The position numbers and the translations under genes were made by a program. Of a DNA stretch of 64,000 nucleotides, positions 16,595-26,132 are shown in pieces. Origin of the DNA: Pseudolabrys sp. (GTDB taxonomy: Bacteria; Pseudomonadota; Alphaproteobacteria; Rhizobiales; Xanthobacteraceae). Under the pieces are notes generated by a model, which saw only the letters and a list, made by a program, of their open reading frames with translations, searched no databases and was not told the origin of the DNA. Position 1 is the first letter of the stretch. Every line of letters begins with the position of its first letter. The stretch spans positions 1 to 64,000 of the forward strand of contig JAUXXH010000023.1 of the NCBI GenBank assembly GCA_030684935.1, in the 5' to 3' direction.

Positions 16595-17320
16595 GTGCCG
16601 AATTTATCCCGTCTCACCCCGCGCGATTTCGGGCATATCGACTCCTGGGTGTTTGACCTCGACAACACCCTCTACCCGCATCATCTGCTGTGGCAGTTCA
16701 TCGACGACCGCATCCGCGCCTTCATCGTCGATTTCCTGAAGGTGGCGCCGGACGAAGCCTTCCGTATCCAGAAGGACTATTACAAGCGCTACGGCACCAC
16801 CATGCGCGGGCTGATGACCGAGCACGGGGTCAATTCCGACGACTACCTCGAGTTCGTGCACCAGATCGACCACTCGCCGCTGGAGCCCAATCCGGCGCTC
16901 GGCGCCGCGCTGGAAAAGCTGCCGGGCCGCAAGCTGATCCTGACCAACGGCACCCGCAAGCACGCCGACGCGGTGATGCGCCGGCTCAACGTGCATGAGC
17001 ATTTCGAGGACGTGTTCGACATTATCGCCGCCGAGCTGGAGCCGAAGCCGTCGCCGAAAACCTACGAACGGTTCCTCGAGCAGCACGGCGTCGATCCGGC
17101 CAGGGCGGCGATGTTCGAGGACCTGTCGCGCAATCTGGCGGCACCGCATGCGCTCGGCATGGTGACGGTGCTGGTGGTGCCGGACGGCACCAAGCCGGTG
17201 GTCCGCGAACACTGGGAAGTCGAAGGCCGCGACGATCCCCATGTCGATCACGTCACCGACAACCTGACCGGATTTCTCGAACGCATCATGCAGGCGCGCG
17301 GCGTCGCCAGCGGAGCTTGA
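16595..17320 (+). CDS. HAD-family pyrimidine 5'-nucleotidase
   Basis: The 241-aa protein begins with a GTG at 16595 and has the HAD motif I FDLDNTLYP (D21 and D23), motif II LILTNGT and motif IV region AAMFEDLSRNL. The cap insert and this set of motifs match Sdt1/PPA-type pyrimidine 5'-nucleotidases, which hydrolyse nucleoside monophosphates. It starts 3 nt after the DUF1036 gene and its stop is 2 nt before the next ATG, so the three are probably one transcript. Confidence 0.85.
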   Translation: MPNLSRLTPRDFGHIDSWVFDLDNTLYPHHLLWQFIDDRIRAFIVDFLKVAPDEAFRIQKDYYKRYGTTMRGLMTEHGVNSDDYLEFVHQIDHSPLEPNPALGAALEKLPGRKLILTNGTRKHADAVMRRLNVHEHFEDVFDIIAAELEPKPSPKTYERFLEQHGVDPARAAMFEDLSRNLAAPHALGMVTVLVVPDGTKPVVREHWEVEGRDDPHVDHVTDNLTGFLERIMQARGVASGA

Positions 17321-17322
17321 TA

Positions 17323-17700
17323 ATGCCGGGAGACGCCGCCGATATTCTGCTGGCGCTCGGCCGCGTGCTGCTGGGCGGCTTGTTCGTGGTCGGCGGGATC
17401 CGCCACTTTTTCATCGTCGACATCATTACGCCGATGATCGCGGGGCGCGGCCTGCCTATGCCGAAGCTGGTGCTTTACGTCGGATCGATCTTCCAGATCG
17501 TGGCCGGGCTTCTGCTGATGCTCGGGCTGTGGGTGGCACCCGCCGCGTTCGGGCTGATCGTCTTTACCGTGACGGCATCGGTGATGCTGGTGAACTTCTG
17601 GGACATGGAAGGGCCGGCGCGCCAGTCCGCGCTCAGCACCTGCCTGAGCAATGGCGCCATTGTCGGCGGCCTGCTGATCGCCGCCGCGACCGCGCTGTAG
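17323..17700 (+). CDS. DoxX-family membrane protein
   Basis: This 125-aa protein has four hydrophobic segments and the DoxX pattern: LGRVLLGGLFVVGGIRHFF, then PMIAGRGLPMPKLVLYVGSIFQIVAGLLLMLG. DoxX members are quinone-related or stress-linked membrane proteins with varied roles. Start is ATG at 17323; a TTG 6 nt upstream overlapping the nucleotidase stop is also possible. It is convergent with hupE, 3 nt apart. Confidence 0.8.
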   Translation: MPGDAADILLALGRVLLGGLFVVGGIRHFFIVDIITPMIAGRGLPMPKLVLYVGSIFQIVAGLLLMLGLWVAPAAFGLIVFTVTASVMLVNFWDMEGPARQSALSTCLSNGAIVGGLLIAAATAL

Positions 17701-17703
17701 CCG

Positions 17704-18312
17704 TCAGGCGCCGGAGACCTGCTGCACAAAGAGGGCAAAGCCGATGCCGGCAATGCCCGCCCCGGCGAGGCGAAGCGCCATCTGGTCGGGCGCGCGTTGT
17801 GCCCACAGGCGCGCCAGATGCATTGCGCCGAGCGCGATGGCGCCCTGGACGACCGCCAGCCCGAGCAGATAGGCCGCCAGTGGCGTCGCCTCTGCGCCGT
17901 AGATCGATTCGCCGAGCACGTAGCCGTGCAGCAGGCCGACCGCGGCAAAGACGATCAGCGCCGCGGCGCTCGTCATCGTCCGCCGCGTCAGCATCAAAAC
18001 GCCGAGCCCGAAGACGGACAGCGCCACCACGATCTCAGCGCCGGGCACCGGCGGCCCGTACAGGTGCAAGGCGACCCCGGCCATCATCGCCAGCATGAAG
18101 CCGATAACGAGCCGGGTCGCAGACCGGTGCGCGGCGGCGAGGCAGCCCACCGCCACCACGGCGGCGAAATGATCGAGGCCGATGACCGGATGACCGAGGC
18201 CGGACAACAGGCCGTCGCCAAACGTGGCGGGCGTGACGCCCCCCATCGGGTGATGCGCCAGCGCGGGAAATACCGTCAGGGCAAGGCCAAATCCGATCAT
18301 CAAGCGCTTCAT
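17704..18312 (-). CDS. HupE/UreJ-family membrane protein, probable nickel/cobalt permease
   Basis: The 202-aa protein has a cleavable N-terminus (FPALAHHPMGG), the His-rich HupE signature HPVIGLDHFAAVVAVG, and about six membrane helices, one with LLHGYVLGE. HupE/UreJ proteins import nickel (or cobalt) for hydrogenase and urease. No hydrogenase, urease or cobalamin genes are near, so the metal is uncertain. The gene is divergent from dapD with about 100 bp between; no riboswitch was recognised. Confidence 0.82.
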   Translation of the reverse strand: MKRLMIGFGLALTVFPALAHHPMGGVTPATFGDGLLSGLGHPVIGLDHFAAVVAVGCLAAAHRSATRLVIGFMLAMMAGVALHLYGPPVPGAEIVVALSVFGLGVLMLTRRTMTSAAALIVFAAVGLLHGYVLGESIYGAEATPLAAYLLGLAVVQGAIALGAMHLARLWAQRAPDQMALRLAGAGIAGIGFALFVQQVSGA

Positions 18313-18414
18313 CGGGAAATTCTCCAGTCCCAGTCAGGCTAGCCCACCCGGCCCGGCTTGACAGCCCCCGCCCTCGCCCCCGACAAGGCGGGGTCAAAGA
18401 ACGCCGGGGACCGC

Positions 18415-19245
18415 ATGTCAAACGAAAAACTCGCCAAGACCATCGACGACGCCTTCGACAACCGCGACGCCGTCAGCCCGAAGACCAAGGGCGCGGTGCG
18501 CAAGGCGGTCGATACCGCTCTCGGCCTGCTCGACAGCGGCGAGGCCCGCGTCGCCGAGCGCCAGAGCGACGGCGTGTGGCAGGTCAATCAGTGGCTGAAG
18601 AAGGCCGTGCTGCTGTCGTTCCGGCTCAACGACATGAGCGTGATCGCCGGCGGCCCGGGCCGAGCGGCGTGGTGGGACAAGGTCGATTCCAAGTTCAAGG
18701 GCTGGACCGCGCCGAAATTCCGCAAGGCCGGCTTCCGCGCCGTGCCGGGCAGCGTCGTGCGCCGCTCCGCCTTCATCGCGCCGGGCGTGGTGCTGATGCC
18801 GTCCTTCGTCAATCTCGGCGCCTATGTCGATTCCGGCACCATGATCGACACCTGGGCCACCGTCGGCAGCTGCGCCCAGATCGGCAAGAACTGTCACATC
18901 TCCGGCGGCGTCGGCATCGGCGGCGTGCTGGAGCCGCTGCAGGCCGGCCCCGTGATCATCGAGGACAACTGCTTTGTCGGCGCCCGCTCGGAAGTCGCCG
19001 AAGGCGTCATCCTGCGCGAGGGCGCGGTGCTGTCGATGGGCGTGTTCCTCGGCGCCTCGACCAAGATCGTCGACCGCGCGACGGGCAACGTCATGCAAGG
19101 CGAAGTGCCGCCCTACTCGGTTGTGGTTCCCGGCACGCTGCCCGGCAAGGACGGCGGCCCCGGCCTGTATTGCGCGGTGATCGTCAAGCGCGTCGACGAG
19201 CGCACCCGCTCGAAGACCAGCATCAACGAGCTGCTGCGGGATTGA
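18415..19245 (+). CDS. dapD: 2,3,4,5-tetrahydropyridine-2,6-dicarboxylate N-succinyltransferase
   Basis: The 276-aa enzyme transfers succinyl from succinyl-CoA to tetrahydrodipicolinate in lysine/diaminopimelate synthesis. A left-handed beta-helix built from hexapeptide repeats is evident ([22 protein letters not shown], read in two parts: [11 protein letters not shown] and [10 protein letters not shown]; then [19 protein letters not shown]). The start ATG at 18415 ([11 protein letters not shown]) gives normal family length; an earlier in-frame start at 18358 would add an unrelated arm. It is followed by a DUF805 gene and dapE. Confidence 0.96.
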   Translation: MSNEKLAKTIDDAFDNRDAVSPKTKGAVRKAVDTALGLLDSGEARVAERQSDGVWQVNQWLKKAVLLSFRLNDMSVIAGGPGRAAWWDKVDSKFKGWTAPKFRKAGFRAVPGSVVRRSAFIAPGVVLMPSFVNLGAYVDSGTMIDTWATVGSCAQIGKNCHISGGVGIGGVLEPLQAGPVIIEDNCFVGARSEVAEGVILREGAVLSMGVFLGASTKIVDRATGNVMQGEVPPYSVVVPGTLPGKDGGPGLYCAVIVKRVDERTRSKTSINELLRD

Positions 19246-19285
19246 ACCCACCCGTTTTCCACGAGAGAGCCGGACGAGCATCGCA

Positions 19286-19723
19286 ATGAATTTGTCCGAC
19301 CTCTTCTTCAGTTTCGATGGCCGCATCAGCCGCCAGCCCTATTGGCTGGCGTTCTGCGTGCTGGTGCCGGCGACGCTGGGCGCCGCCATGATCGCCGCCT
19401 CGGTCGGCGGCGTGCGGGCTGTCGCTCTGGTCGAACTGGCGTTCCTCTATCCGGAGCTGGCGGTCATCGTGAAGCGCGCCAATGACCGCGAAATGCCAAG
19501 CTGGATCGTGCTCTGCTATTTTCTACTGAGCGTGCTCGTCAGCGGCCTCGGCCTGTTCGGTATCGGACTGGAAGACGCCGCCGGCGAACCCAGTGTGCTG
19601 TACTGGACCGTGCTGTTGCCGCTGCTGGCGGTCGGTCTTTTCATCGTGGTCGAGCTGGGATTTCGTCCGGGCGTGAGCGGGCCCAACCGCTACGGTCCGG
19701 ATCCGCTTCAGGGAAAGACATGA
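19286..19723 (+). CDS. DUF805-family membrane protein
   Basis: The 145-aa protein has the DUF805 opening ([15 protein letters not shown], with the G-R-x-x-R-x-x-Y/FW pattern) and four hydrophobic segments, ending in GPNRYGPDP, the usual C-terminal hallmark. The function is unknown. It is placed between dapD and dapE and overlaps dapE by 4 nt (ATGA), so it shares the diaminopimelate operon. Confidence 0.88.
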   Translation: MNLSDLFFSFDGRISRQPYWLAFCVLVPATLGAAMIAASVGGVRAVALVELAFLYPELAVIVKRANDREMPSWIVLCYFLLSVLVSGLGLFGIGLEDAAGEPSVLYWTVLLPLLAVGLFIVVELGFRPGVSGPNRYGPDPLQGKT

Positions 19724-20883
19724 CGACACAAGCCGACCCGATCGAAATCACCCGTGACCTGCTGCGCTGCCCGTCGGTGACGCCGGCCGAAGGCGGCGCA
19801 CTCGCGTTCCTGGAAAAAGTGCTGACGGCGGCCGGCTTTACCGTGCACCGCATGATCTTCCACGAGCCCGGCGCCGAGGATGTCGAGAACCTCTATGCCC
19901 GCATCGGCACCGAGGCGCCGCACCTGATGTTCGCCGGGCATACCGACGTGGTGCCGCCGGGCGACGAAGCCGCTTGGACCCATCCGCCGTTTGCCGGCGC
20001 GGTCGACAACGGCCTGCTGTACGGCCGCGGCGCCGTCGACATGAAAGGCGGCATCGCCTGCGCGGTCGCCGCCGTGCTCGACCACCTCGCCGCCAATGGC
20101 GGCAAGCCGAAAGGCTCGATCTCGTTCCTGATCACCGGTGACGAGGAAAGCATTGCCGTCAACGGCACGCCGAAGCTGCTGGCCTGGGCGGCCGCGCGCG
20201 GCGAAAAATTCGATCACTGCATTCTGGGTGAGCCGAGCAACCAGGAGGAAATGGGCGATACCATCAAGATTGGCCGCCGCGGCTCGCTCAACGGCCACCT
20301 GATCGTCACCGGCAGGTCCGGCCACGTCGCCTATCCGCACCGCGCCGACAACCCGGTGCGCGGCATCGCCACGCTGATTGCGGCGCTGCAATCCGAGCCG
20401 CTCGATACCGGCAGCGACACCTTTCAGCCGTCGAATCTGGAATTCACCACCATCGATGTCGGCAACAAGACCGTGAACCTCATTCCCGGCGAGGCGCGGG
20501 CGCGCTTCAACATCCGCTTCAACGACCGGCATACGCTGGAGTCGCTGAAGGCGCTGATCGAACAACGCGCCGCCAAGGCGGCGGGCGGCAAAATCCGTCA
20601 CGCCTTCAAGTGGGAGCCGTCGAACGCCGGAGTATTTGTGACCAAGCCCGGCCCGTTTACGGATCTGGTGTCGACTGCCGTCGCAGAGGTCACCGGCCGA
20701 ACGCCGGAGCTGTCGACCACCGGCGGTACATCGGACGCGCGTTTCATCACGCACTTCTGCCCGGTGGTCGAATTCGGGCTGGTCGGTCAGACCATGCATG
20801 CGATCGACGAGCGCGTGCCCGTCGCAGACCTGACGATGCTGACGACGATCTACGGCAAGATTCTGGATCGGTATTTTGGCTAA
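19720..20883 (+). CDS. dapE: Succinyl-diaminopimelate desuccinylase
   Basis: The 387-aa M20-family metallohydrolase removes succinyl from N-succinyl-LL-diaminopimelate. Metal and catalytic motifs are visible: [13 protein letters not shown] (H69 and D71 by count), [10 protein letters not shown] (bridging Asp), [12 protein letters not shown] (catalytic Glu) and the C-terminal [11 protein letters not shown]. Length is normal. It overlaps the DUF805 gene by 4 nt. Confidence 0.96.
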   Translation: MTTQADPIEITRDLLRCPSVTPAEGGALAFLEKVLTAAGFTVHRMIFHEPGAEDVENLYARIGTEAPHLMFAGHTDVVPPGDEAAWTHPPFAGAVDNGLLYGRGAVDMKGGIACAVAAVLDHLAANGGKPKGSISFLITGDEESIAVNGTPKLLAWAAARGEKFDHCILGEPSNQEEMGDTIKIGRRGSLNGHLIVTGRSGHVAYPHRADNPVRGIATLIAALQSEPLDTGSDTFQPSNLEFTTIDVGNKTVNLIPGEARARFNIRFNDRHTLESLKALIEQRAAKAAGGKIRHAFKWEPSNAGVFVTKPGPFTDLVSTAVAEVTGRTPELSTTGGTSDARFITHFCPVVEFGLVGQTMHAIDERVPVADLTMLTTIYGKILDRYFG

Positions 20884-20907
20884 GGCTAAGGGTATCGTGC
20901 CTCTCCG

Positions 20908-21064
20908 CCGTCATTGCCGGGCAACCGGGTCCGGCCTTCGGCCGGCCCGGCCGTGACACTTGACCCGGCAATCCATGACGCCGCGCGTCAGAGGAATCCT
21001 TACGCAAGATTGTCGTGAGTTGCAGGCGCATCATGGATGCCCGGGTCAAGCCCGGGCATGACCG
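20908..21064. repeat. Composite intergenic palindrome (family B), copy 2
   Basis: The gap between convergent dapE and truA is filled by nested palindromes: CCGTCATTGCCGGG at the left with TTGACCCGGCAATCCATGACG, and further right ATGCCCGGGTC with AAGCCCGGGCAT. The unit shares its core with the repeat at 12923-13012. No coding potential; it may serve as a bidirectional transcription end. Confidence 0.75.
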
Positions 21065-21093
21065 TGATGAAGGCGACCGCCGAACAAGCCGGA

Positions 21094-21831
21094 TCAATAA
21101 TCCACCCGCATCAGATAGAGCCCGTCGGGCGGCGCCACCTGGCCGCAGGCGGTGCGATCGCGAGCCGCCAGCGCCGCCGCCAGATCGTCAGCGCTCCATT
21201 TGCCGTCGCCGACCGCGACCAGCGAGCCGACCATCGAGCGCACCTGGTTGTGCAGGAACGACCGCGCCGAGGCGAGCACGTTGATGTCGACGCCATCGCG
21301 GATGACATCGAGCTGGTCCAATGTTTTCTCAGGCGAGGCCGCCTGACACTCGGTCGAACGGAACGTCGTGAAATCGTGACGGCCGACCAGCCGCTGCGCC
21401 GCCGCATGCATCGCCACGGCGTCGAGCGGCCGCGCCACCCGCCACGCATACTTGAGATCGAAGGTCAGATCGGGCCGGCGGTTGACGATGCGATAAAGGT
21501 AATGGCGCTTTCGCGCCGACATGCGCGCATTGAAATCGTCGCCGACGCGCTCGGCCACCAGCACCGCCACCGGATGCGGCCGCAGATGCGCGTTGAGCGC
21601 GTCGCGCACGGTTTCGGTTTCCCAGTTTTTGGCGAGATCGATGTGCGCCACCTGCCCGCGCGCATGCACGCCGGCATCGGTGCGGCCGGCGCCCTGCACC
21701 AGAATCCGCTCGCCGGTCAGCGCCTCGACCGCCGAAGTCAGCACGCCCTGCACGGTGAGCTGATCGGCCTGGGTCTGCCAGCCGCAGAACGGCGCGCCGT
21801 CATATTCGACAATGAGTTTGTAGCGCGGCAT
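21094..21831 (-). CDS. truA: tRNA pseudouridine(38-40) synthase
   Basis: The 245-aa enzyme makes pseudouridine in the tRNA anticodon stem-loop. The catalytic Asp is in [17 protein letters not shown] (about residues 49-65), preceded by [12 protein letters not shown] at the N-terminus; [15 protein letters not shown] is the conserved C-terminal helix. The ATG at 21831 is used; an in-frame TTG at 21843 is less likely. It follows the GNAT gene by about 80 bp in the direction fmt-GNAT-truA. Confidence 0.95.
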   Translation of the reverse strand: MPRYKLIVEYDGAPFCGWQTQADQLTVQGVLTSAVEALTGERILVQGAGRTDAGVHARGQVAHIDLAKNWETETVRDALNAHLRPHPVAVLVAERVGDDFNARMSARKRHYLYRIVNRRPDLTFDLKYAWRVARPLDAVAMHAAAQRLVGRHDFTTFRSTECQAASPEKTLDQLDVIRDGVDINVLASARSFLHNQVRSMVGSLVAVGDGKWSADDLAAALAARDRTACGQVAPPDGLYLMRVDY

Positions 21832-21909
21832 CAGGCGGCCCAATGACGGCCGTGTCCGGCCTTGCGCGAAGCAGTAGCGGCGAATGCGCCCGAAGTCACG
21901 GCGGCGGCA

Positions 21910-22425
21910 TCAGGAGAGGCCATCGAACGGCGTCGGATAGCGCACCAGGCCCTGTTCGGGCGGGTCGTCGGCCAGCCGCAGCGCCATGAAGTACTCGCCA
22001 GCGTAGTCGGAAACATAAGCCCGCGCGGCTTCCAGCGAGAAACCGAAGCGCTGGTAGAACAGCGGGTCGCCGACCACAAAGACGAGGCGCTCGCCGTTCT
22101 CCTTGAGCTGTGCAAGGCCTGCGCGGGTCAGCGCCGATCCGATGCCGTTGCGCTGGTGCGACGGCGCGACGCCCAACGGCGCCAGCGCCACTGCGTTGCG
22201 GACGTCGCGCGGCGTCTCGATCAGCAGCCGCGGCCAGGCGATATAGCCGGCGATGGCGTCGTTATCGACCGCCACCAGCGCCAGCACCAGATCGCCGGCG
22301 GCGCGCAGGCTGTCGACCAGTTCGCCTTCCGCCGGGCCGCCGAAAGCGGCGTCCAGAACCGTACGGATCGCCGCGGCCTCGTCAGGCCGTTCCGGCCGGA
22401 TCGTGAGCTGCAGCGACAGCGTCAT
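21910..22425 (-). CDS. GNAT-family N-acetyltransferase
   Basis: The 171-aa protein has an N-terminal [22 protein letters not shown] and the acetyl-CoA loop [20 protein letters not shown] (about residues 84-103), then [15 protein letters not shown], which is typical of the YhbS-like GNAT subgroup. The substrate is unknown. Its ATG overlaps the fmt stop by 4 nt, so it is inserted between fmt and truA, genes that are usually adjacent in related genomes. Confidence 0.88.
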   Translation of the reverse strand: MTLSLQLTIRPERPDEAAAIRTVLDAAFGGPAEGELVDSLRAAGDLVLALVAVDNDAIAGYIAWPRLLIETPRDVRNAVALAPLGVAPSHQRNGIGSALTRAGLAQLKENGERLVFVVGDPLFYQRFGFSLEAARAYVSDYAGEYFMALRLADDPPEQGLVRYPTPFDGLS

Positions 22426-23342
22426 GTCAGTTGCGTCCCCCGCGCCACCGCGGTGCCGCGCAGGAATTCATCGGACTGCATCGGCTGCTTGCCGGCGCGC
22501 TGCAATTCGACGAGCCGCACCGCGCCGTCGCCGCAGGCGATGGTCAGCCGGTCGTCGAGCGCCACGCCGGGCTTTCCACTGCCCTCGCCCTTGGTCGACT
22601 GGCGCACCTTGACGCGCACGCCGCCCAGTTCGAACCAGGCGCCGGGGAATGGCGACAGACCGCGGATGTGGTTGTGGACGTCACGCCAGGGCTTGGTCCA
22701 GTCGATACGCGACTCGGCCTTGGCGATTTTCTGCGCATAGGTGACGCCGGTGTCCGGCTGCGGCGTCGCCGTCAACGCGGCGGTCTCAAGGTGGGTGAGC
22801 GCCTCCACCATCGACGCGGCGCCGAGCGGCGCCAGCGCGTCGTGCAGTTCGCCGGCCGTCATGTCGGCGCCGATCGGCAGCGCCCGCGTCAGGACCACCG
22901 CGCCGGTATCGAGGCCTTCGTCCATCTGCATGATGCTGATACCGCTTTCGAGGTCGCCCGCCATCACCGCCCGGTTGATCGGCGCCGCACCGCGCCAGCG
23001 CGGCAGCAGCGAGGCGTGCACGTTGAAGCAACCGAGCCGGAGTGCATCTAATATCGATTTCGGCAGGATCATCCCGTATGCGACCACCACCGCCGCATCG
23101 GCGTTGTGGGCGCGAAACGTTACCTGTGCCTCTTCGGTCTTCAACGTGGAAGGCGTGAACACCGGAAAGCCAAGCCTGCGCGCTTCACGTTCGACCGGTG
23201 TGATCTGCATCTCCATGCCGCGCCGTGCGGGCTTTGGCTCGCGCGTATAGACGGCGGCGATGTCATGCCCCGCGGCGGCGAGCGAAAGCAGCGTCGGCAC
23301 CGCGAAATCGGGCGTGCCCATGAAGATGAGGCGAAGGGGCAT
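22422..23342 (-). CDS. fmt: Methionyl-tRNA formyltransferase
   Basis: The 306-aa enzyme formylates initiator Met-tRNA using 10-formyl-tetrahydrofolate. Family motifs are [12 protein letters not shown] (about 7-18), the active-site stretch [17 protein letters not shown] (Asn and His) and a downstream catalytic Asp in [14 protein letters not shown] at 23342 gives normal length; an in-frame TTG at 23354 is unlikely. It is normally just downstream of def, but here a toxin-antitoxin pair lies between them. Confidence 0.96.
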   Translation of the reverse strand: MPLRLIFMGTPDFAVPTLLSLAAAGHDIAAVYTREPKPARRGMEMQITPVEREARRLGFPVFTPSTLKTEEAQVTFRAHNADAAVVVAYGMILPKSILDALRLGCFNVHASLLPRWRGAAPINRAVMAGDLESGISIMQMDEGLDTGAVVLTRALPIGADMTAGELHDALAPLGAASMVEALTHLETAALTATPQPDTGVTYAQKIAKAESRIDWTKPWRDVHNHIRGLSPFPGAWFELGGVRVKVRQSTKGEGSGKPGVALDDRLTIACGDGAVRLVELQRAGKQPMQSDEFLRGTAVARGTQLT

Positions 23343-23364
23343 GACGGTTCTCAATGATGATCGG

Positions 23365-23793
23365 TCAGCGGCCGACGATTGCTTCGAACGGATTGATCAG
23401 ATCCAGGCCTATATCGGTAAAATCATTCGTATCGCGCGTCGCCAGCTTCATGCCGTGGGCGATCGCGATCGCGGCAATCATTGCGTCGACGGGCTCGATG
23501 CGACGGCCTAGACGCTCGCGTTGAGCGCCGATGACGCCAAAAGCCGCCGCGGCCGCAGTCCCGAATGACAGCATACGATCGCCGTATCCTTTCTCCAACA
23601 ATTCGATACGCGCGATCAATCTATCGCGCTTTGATCCTGTCGGGAGTCGTTGGGCACCGAAGTGCAGTTCAGCAAGGACCGGCGTGCAAAGATGTAAGGA
23701 GTCTCCCGGCTGAGCATCCAGCCACGTCACCACCGCGAGACTCGGCTTTGGACGCCAAGTTTCAGAGACCACATTTGTATCGAGCAGGATCAA
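23365..23793 (-). CDS. PIN-domain toxin (FitB/VapC-type)
   Basis: The 142-aa protein has the PIN ribonuclease acidic set: D5 in LLDTNVVSE, a Glu in [11 protein letters not shown] in [11 protein letters not shown] and D in TRDTNDF. It ends DLINPFE, a frequent FitB ending. It would cleave RNA (commonly tRNA) when free of its antitoxin. The start is TTG at 23793 overlapping the antitoxin stop by 4 nt (TTGA). It ends 22 bp before the fmt start, inside the def-fmt interval. Confidence 0.88.
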   Translation of the reverse strand: MILLDTNVVSETWRPKPSLAVVTWLDAQPGDSLHLCTPVLAELHFGAQRLPTGSKRDRLIARIELLEKGYGDRMLSFGTAAAAAFGVIGAQRERLGRRIEPVDAMIAAIAIAHGMKLATRDTNDFTDIGLDLINPFEAIVGR

Positions 23794-24032
23794 TCGAATT
23801 CAGGCGGTTTGGGGAAATCGCCGTGATACTCGAACTCCAGGTCATCACCACGATCCTCGGGCGCGACCAGGCTCGCCATCCAGGTGCCCATCTTCACGGG
23901 TGGCTCAGGGTTCAGCACCCGACCCAGCACAGATTTCGCCTCGTCCGACAGACTCCGGCCGCTGGTCCGGGCGCGATCCTCAAGTGCCTTTTTCAGCCTT
24001 GGATCAATTTTTCGAATCAACAAGTCGGTCAT
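23790..24032 (-). CDS. FitA/VapB-type antitoxin with ribbon-helix-helix domain
   Basis: The 80-aa protein begins DLLIRKIDPRLKKALEDRA, a typical FitA-like ribbon-helix-helix N-terminus (strand LLIRKID, then two helices with GRSLSDEAKSVL), and ends in an acidic toxin-binding tail ([18 protein letters not shown]). It should neutralise the PIN toxin and repress the operon. A tandem palindrome lies 12-28 bp upstream of the ATG and is the obvious operator. GAGGAAG precedes the start. Confidence 0.87.
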   Translation of the reverse strand: MTDLLIRKIDPRLKKALEDRARTSGRSLSDEAKSVLGRVLNPEPPVKMGTWMASLVAPEDRGDDLEFEYHGDFPKPPEFD

Positions 24033-24043
24033 GCTGCTTCCTC

Positions 24044-24060
24044 TGATATCAATGATATCA
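24044..24060. promoter_or_regulatory. Tandem TGATATCA palindromes, probable antitoxin operator
   Basis: Two perfect 8-bp palindromes TGATATCA (24044-24051 and 24053-24060) are separated by one base in an AT-rich patch just upstream of the antitoxin gene. Ribbon-helix-helix antitoxins bind paired short palindromes at this kind of position. Confidence 0.72.
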
Positions 24061-24113
24061 AATTCGCCGCCTTGCGTCTAATCATCAAATTTTATTTAAA
24101 AACAGTGAGTTAG

Positions 24114-24686
24114 CTAGCCAATATGGTGCGACGGCTCTTTATCGTCGGACAGGCCGTTCGAATTCGGCTTGTCGCCGCCGCCCAGCTTGGCCGCCTTCTT
24201 GAACTTCTTCATCACGCGGTCGCGCTTGAGCTTGGAGATATGGTCGATGAACAAGACGCCGTTGAGGTGGTCGATCTCGTGCTGCAGGCAGGTGGCGAGC
24301 AGGTCGGTCGCCTCGATCTCCTGCGGCTTGAGGTCGATGTCGAAATACTTGACCTTCACCGTCAGCGGCCGCTCGACCTCTTCGTAGTATTCCGGGATCG
24401 ACAGGCAGCCTTCCTCGTAAATGGAAGTGTCCTCGGACGACCAGACCACCTCTGGATTGATGAAGAGCCGCGGCTCCGGCGGGTCGTCCTTCTTGGCGAG
24501 GTCCATGGTGACCACGCGCTGCGGCACGCCGATCTGGATCGCGGCCAGGCCGATGCCGGGCGCCGCATACATGGTCTCGTACATGTCGTCGATCAGGGTC
24601 CGCAGCGGCTTGTCGACCGTTTTGACCGGTTCCGAGACGAGCCGCAGCCGTTTGTCGGGAATGATGAGAATGTCGCGGATCGCCAT
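24114..24686 (-). CDS. def: Peptide deformylase
   Basis: The 190-aa metalloenzyme removes the N-formyl group from new proteins. All three motifs are present: [10 protein letters not shown] (motif 1, with Ile in place of the usual Pro), EGCLSIP (motif 2, metal Cys) and QHEIDHLNG (motif 3, two metal His and catalytic Glu). It is upstream of fmt on the same strand; the pair is separated by a toxin-antitoxin module. It is divergent from rmuC. Confidence 0.95.
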   Translation of the reverse strand: MAIRDILIIPDKRLRLVSEPVKTVDKPLRTLIDDMYETMYAAPGIGLAAIQIGVPQRVVTMDLAKKDDPPEPRLFINPEVVWSSEDTSIYEEGCLSIPEYYEEVERPLTVKVKYFDIDLKPQEIEATDLLATCLQHEIDHLNGVLFIDHISKLKRDRVMKKFKKAAKLGGGDKPNSNGLSDDKEPSHHIG

Positions 24687-24811
24687 GCGCGCGATTTAAG
24701 CGGTGTATCAGGCCCGGTCAATGCGCGTTCGGACCTTGAGCGGCGCCCGCACCCGGCCTACCGTTCGCCCTTCGTTCGCCTCCCCCGCCCGAATCACGCT
24801 AGAAGCGCCGC

Positions 24812-25945
24812 ATGCCGGAAACCCTCGAACAATTGATGCAACTGCCCGTGCCGCTGCCTTTGATGTTCGGGGTGGCGGTGCTGATCGCCCTCGGCGTGGT
24901 GGCGATCATCGTCATTCTGCTCCGCCCGCGCGCTCCCGTGGCCGATCCGGCCGCCGAACAGCGCATTACCGACCTCAATGCCCGGGTGCAGACCATGGGC
25001 GAACTGCTGGCGCGAGCCCAGGGCCAGTTGCAGCAGACGGTGCACGAGCGGCTGGACGCGGTCAGTTCGCGGCTCGGCGAGTCGATGCAGAACTCGACCA
25101 AGCACACCACCGACCACCTGCAGCAACTGCACGCGCGGCTGGCGGTGATCGATAACGCCCAGAAAAACATCACCGACCTCGCCGCCCAGGTCACGACCCT
25201 GCAGAGCGTGCTGAGCAACAAGCAAACCCGTGGCGCCTTCGGCCAGGGCCAACTCGAGGCGATCATCGCCGACGTCCTGCCCAGGGGCGCCTACGAATTT
25301 CAGTACACGCTGTCGAACCGGACGCGGCCGGATTGCGCGATTTTCATGCCCGATTCAGGCCCGCTGATCATCGATGCCAAGTTCCCGCTCGAGGCCATGA
25401 CCGCGGTGCGCGGCGCCGGCAGCGACGAGGAGCGCAAACTAGCCGGGCAGCGCGTCCGGCAGGACATTGCCAAACACATTTCGGATATCGCCGGAAAATA
25501 TCTAATCCCCGGCGAGACCCAGGACATCGCGCTGATGTTCATTCCGTCGGAATCGGTCTATGCCGATCTGCACGAGCGGTTCGACGACGTGGTGCAGCGC
25601 GCCCACCGCGCCCGCGTCATGATCGTGTCGCCGACGCTGATGGTGATGGCGATCCAGATCATCAAGCAGGTGCGCAAGGACGTCGAGATGCGCGAAGCCG
25701 CCCACCAGATCCGCACCGAAGTCGGGCACATCATGAAGGACGTGCGGCTGCTCGGAGAGCGCGTGCGCAAGCTGCAGACGCATTTCGGCCAGGCCAACGA
25801 GGACGTCGTCAACATCCTGACCTCGGCCGGCCGCATCGAGAAGCGCGCCACCAATATCGAGGAACTCGACTTCGACGACGCGGGCCCCGCCACCGCCGAG
25901 ATCATCGCCGCGCCGATGACGCGCAAGCTCGGAGCGGCGGAGTGA
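24812..25945 (+). CDS. rmuC: DNA recombination protein RmuC
   Basis: The 377-aa protein has an N-terminal membrane helix (about 14-38), a long coiled-coil stretch (about 48-140: QRITDLNARVQTMGELLARA and onward) and the RmuC nuclease-like domain (about 150-345) with ILPRG-type segment DVLPRGAYEFQ, then FPLEAM and DIALMFIPSESVY. RmuC limits inversion at short inverted repeats. It is divergent from def and single, followed by an intergenic repeat. Confidence 0.93.
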   Translation: MPETLEQLMQLPVPLPLMFGVAVLIALGVVAIIVILLRPRAPVADPAAEQRITDLNARVQTMGELLARAQGQLQQTVHERLDAVSSRLGESMQNSTKHTTDHLQQLHARLAVIDNAQKNITDLAAQVTTLQSVLSNKQTRGAFGQGQLEAIIADVLPRGAYEFQYTLSNRTRPDCAIFMPDSGPLIIDAKFPLEAMTAVRGAGSDEERKLAGQRVRQDIAKHISDIAGKYLIPGETQDIALMFIPSESVYADLHERFDDVVQRAHRARVMIVSPTLMVMAIQIIKQVRKDVEMREAAHQIRTEVGHIMKDVRLLGERVRKLQTHFGQANEDVVNILTSAGRIEKRATNIEELDFDDAGPATAEIIAAPMTRKLGAAE

Positions 25946-25987
25946 GCGTCGATCTTGAATTCCAGCGAAGCCGCATATTCGGACGAA

Positions 25988-26102
25988 CTCCCTCTCCCCT
26001 GGGGGGAGAGGGTTGGGGTGAGGGGGCAAGGGCTTATCGACAGTCACTTGCCCCCTCACCCGGATCGCTTCGCGATCCGACCTCTCCCCCCAGGGGAGAG
26101 GT
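25988..26102. repeat. Pyrimidine/purine-rich palindrome (family D), copy 1
   Basis: CTCCCTCTCCCCTGGGGGGAGAGGG at the left is mirrored by CCTCTCCCCCCAGGGGAGAGG at the right, read here as CTCTCCCCT and AGGGGAGAG arms, with an internal hairpin CGGATCGCTTCGCGATCCG. It fills the gap between rmuC and the MFS gene. A variant is at 29258-29355. Confidence 0.75.
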
Positions 26103-26132
26103 GAAGAGCGCGATCGCGGCGAGTTCACTGCA

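Noticed and set aside
18313..18414. Cobalamin or nickel riboswitch before hupE
   Set aside because: The divergent gap is only about 100 bp and shows no B12-box or NiCo aptamer pattern.
25988..26102. Repeat arms considered as a CRISPR or insertion-sequence end
   Set aside because: No regular spacers, no transposase and no target duplication; it is a simple intergenic palindrome.
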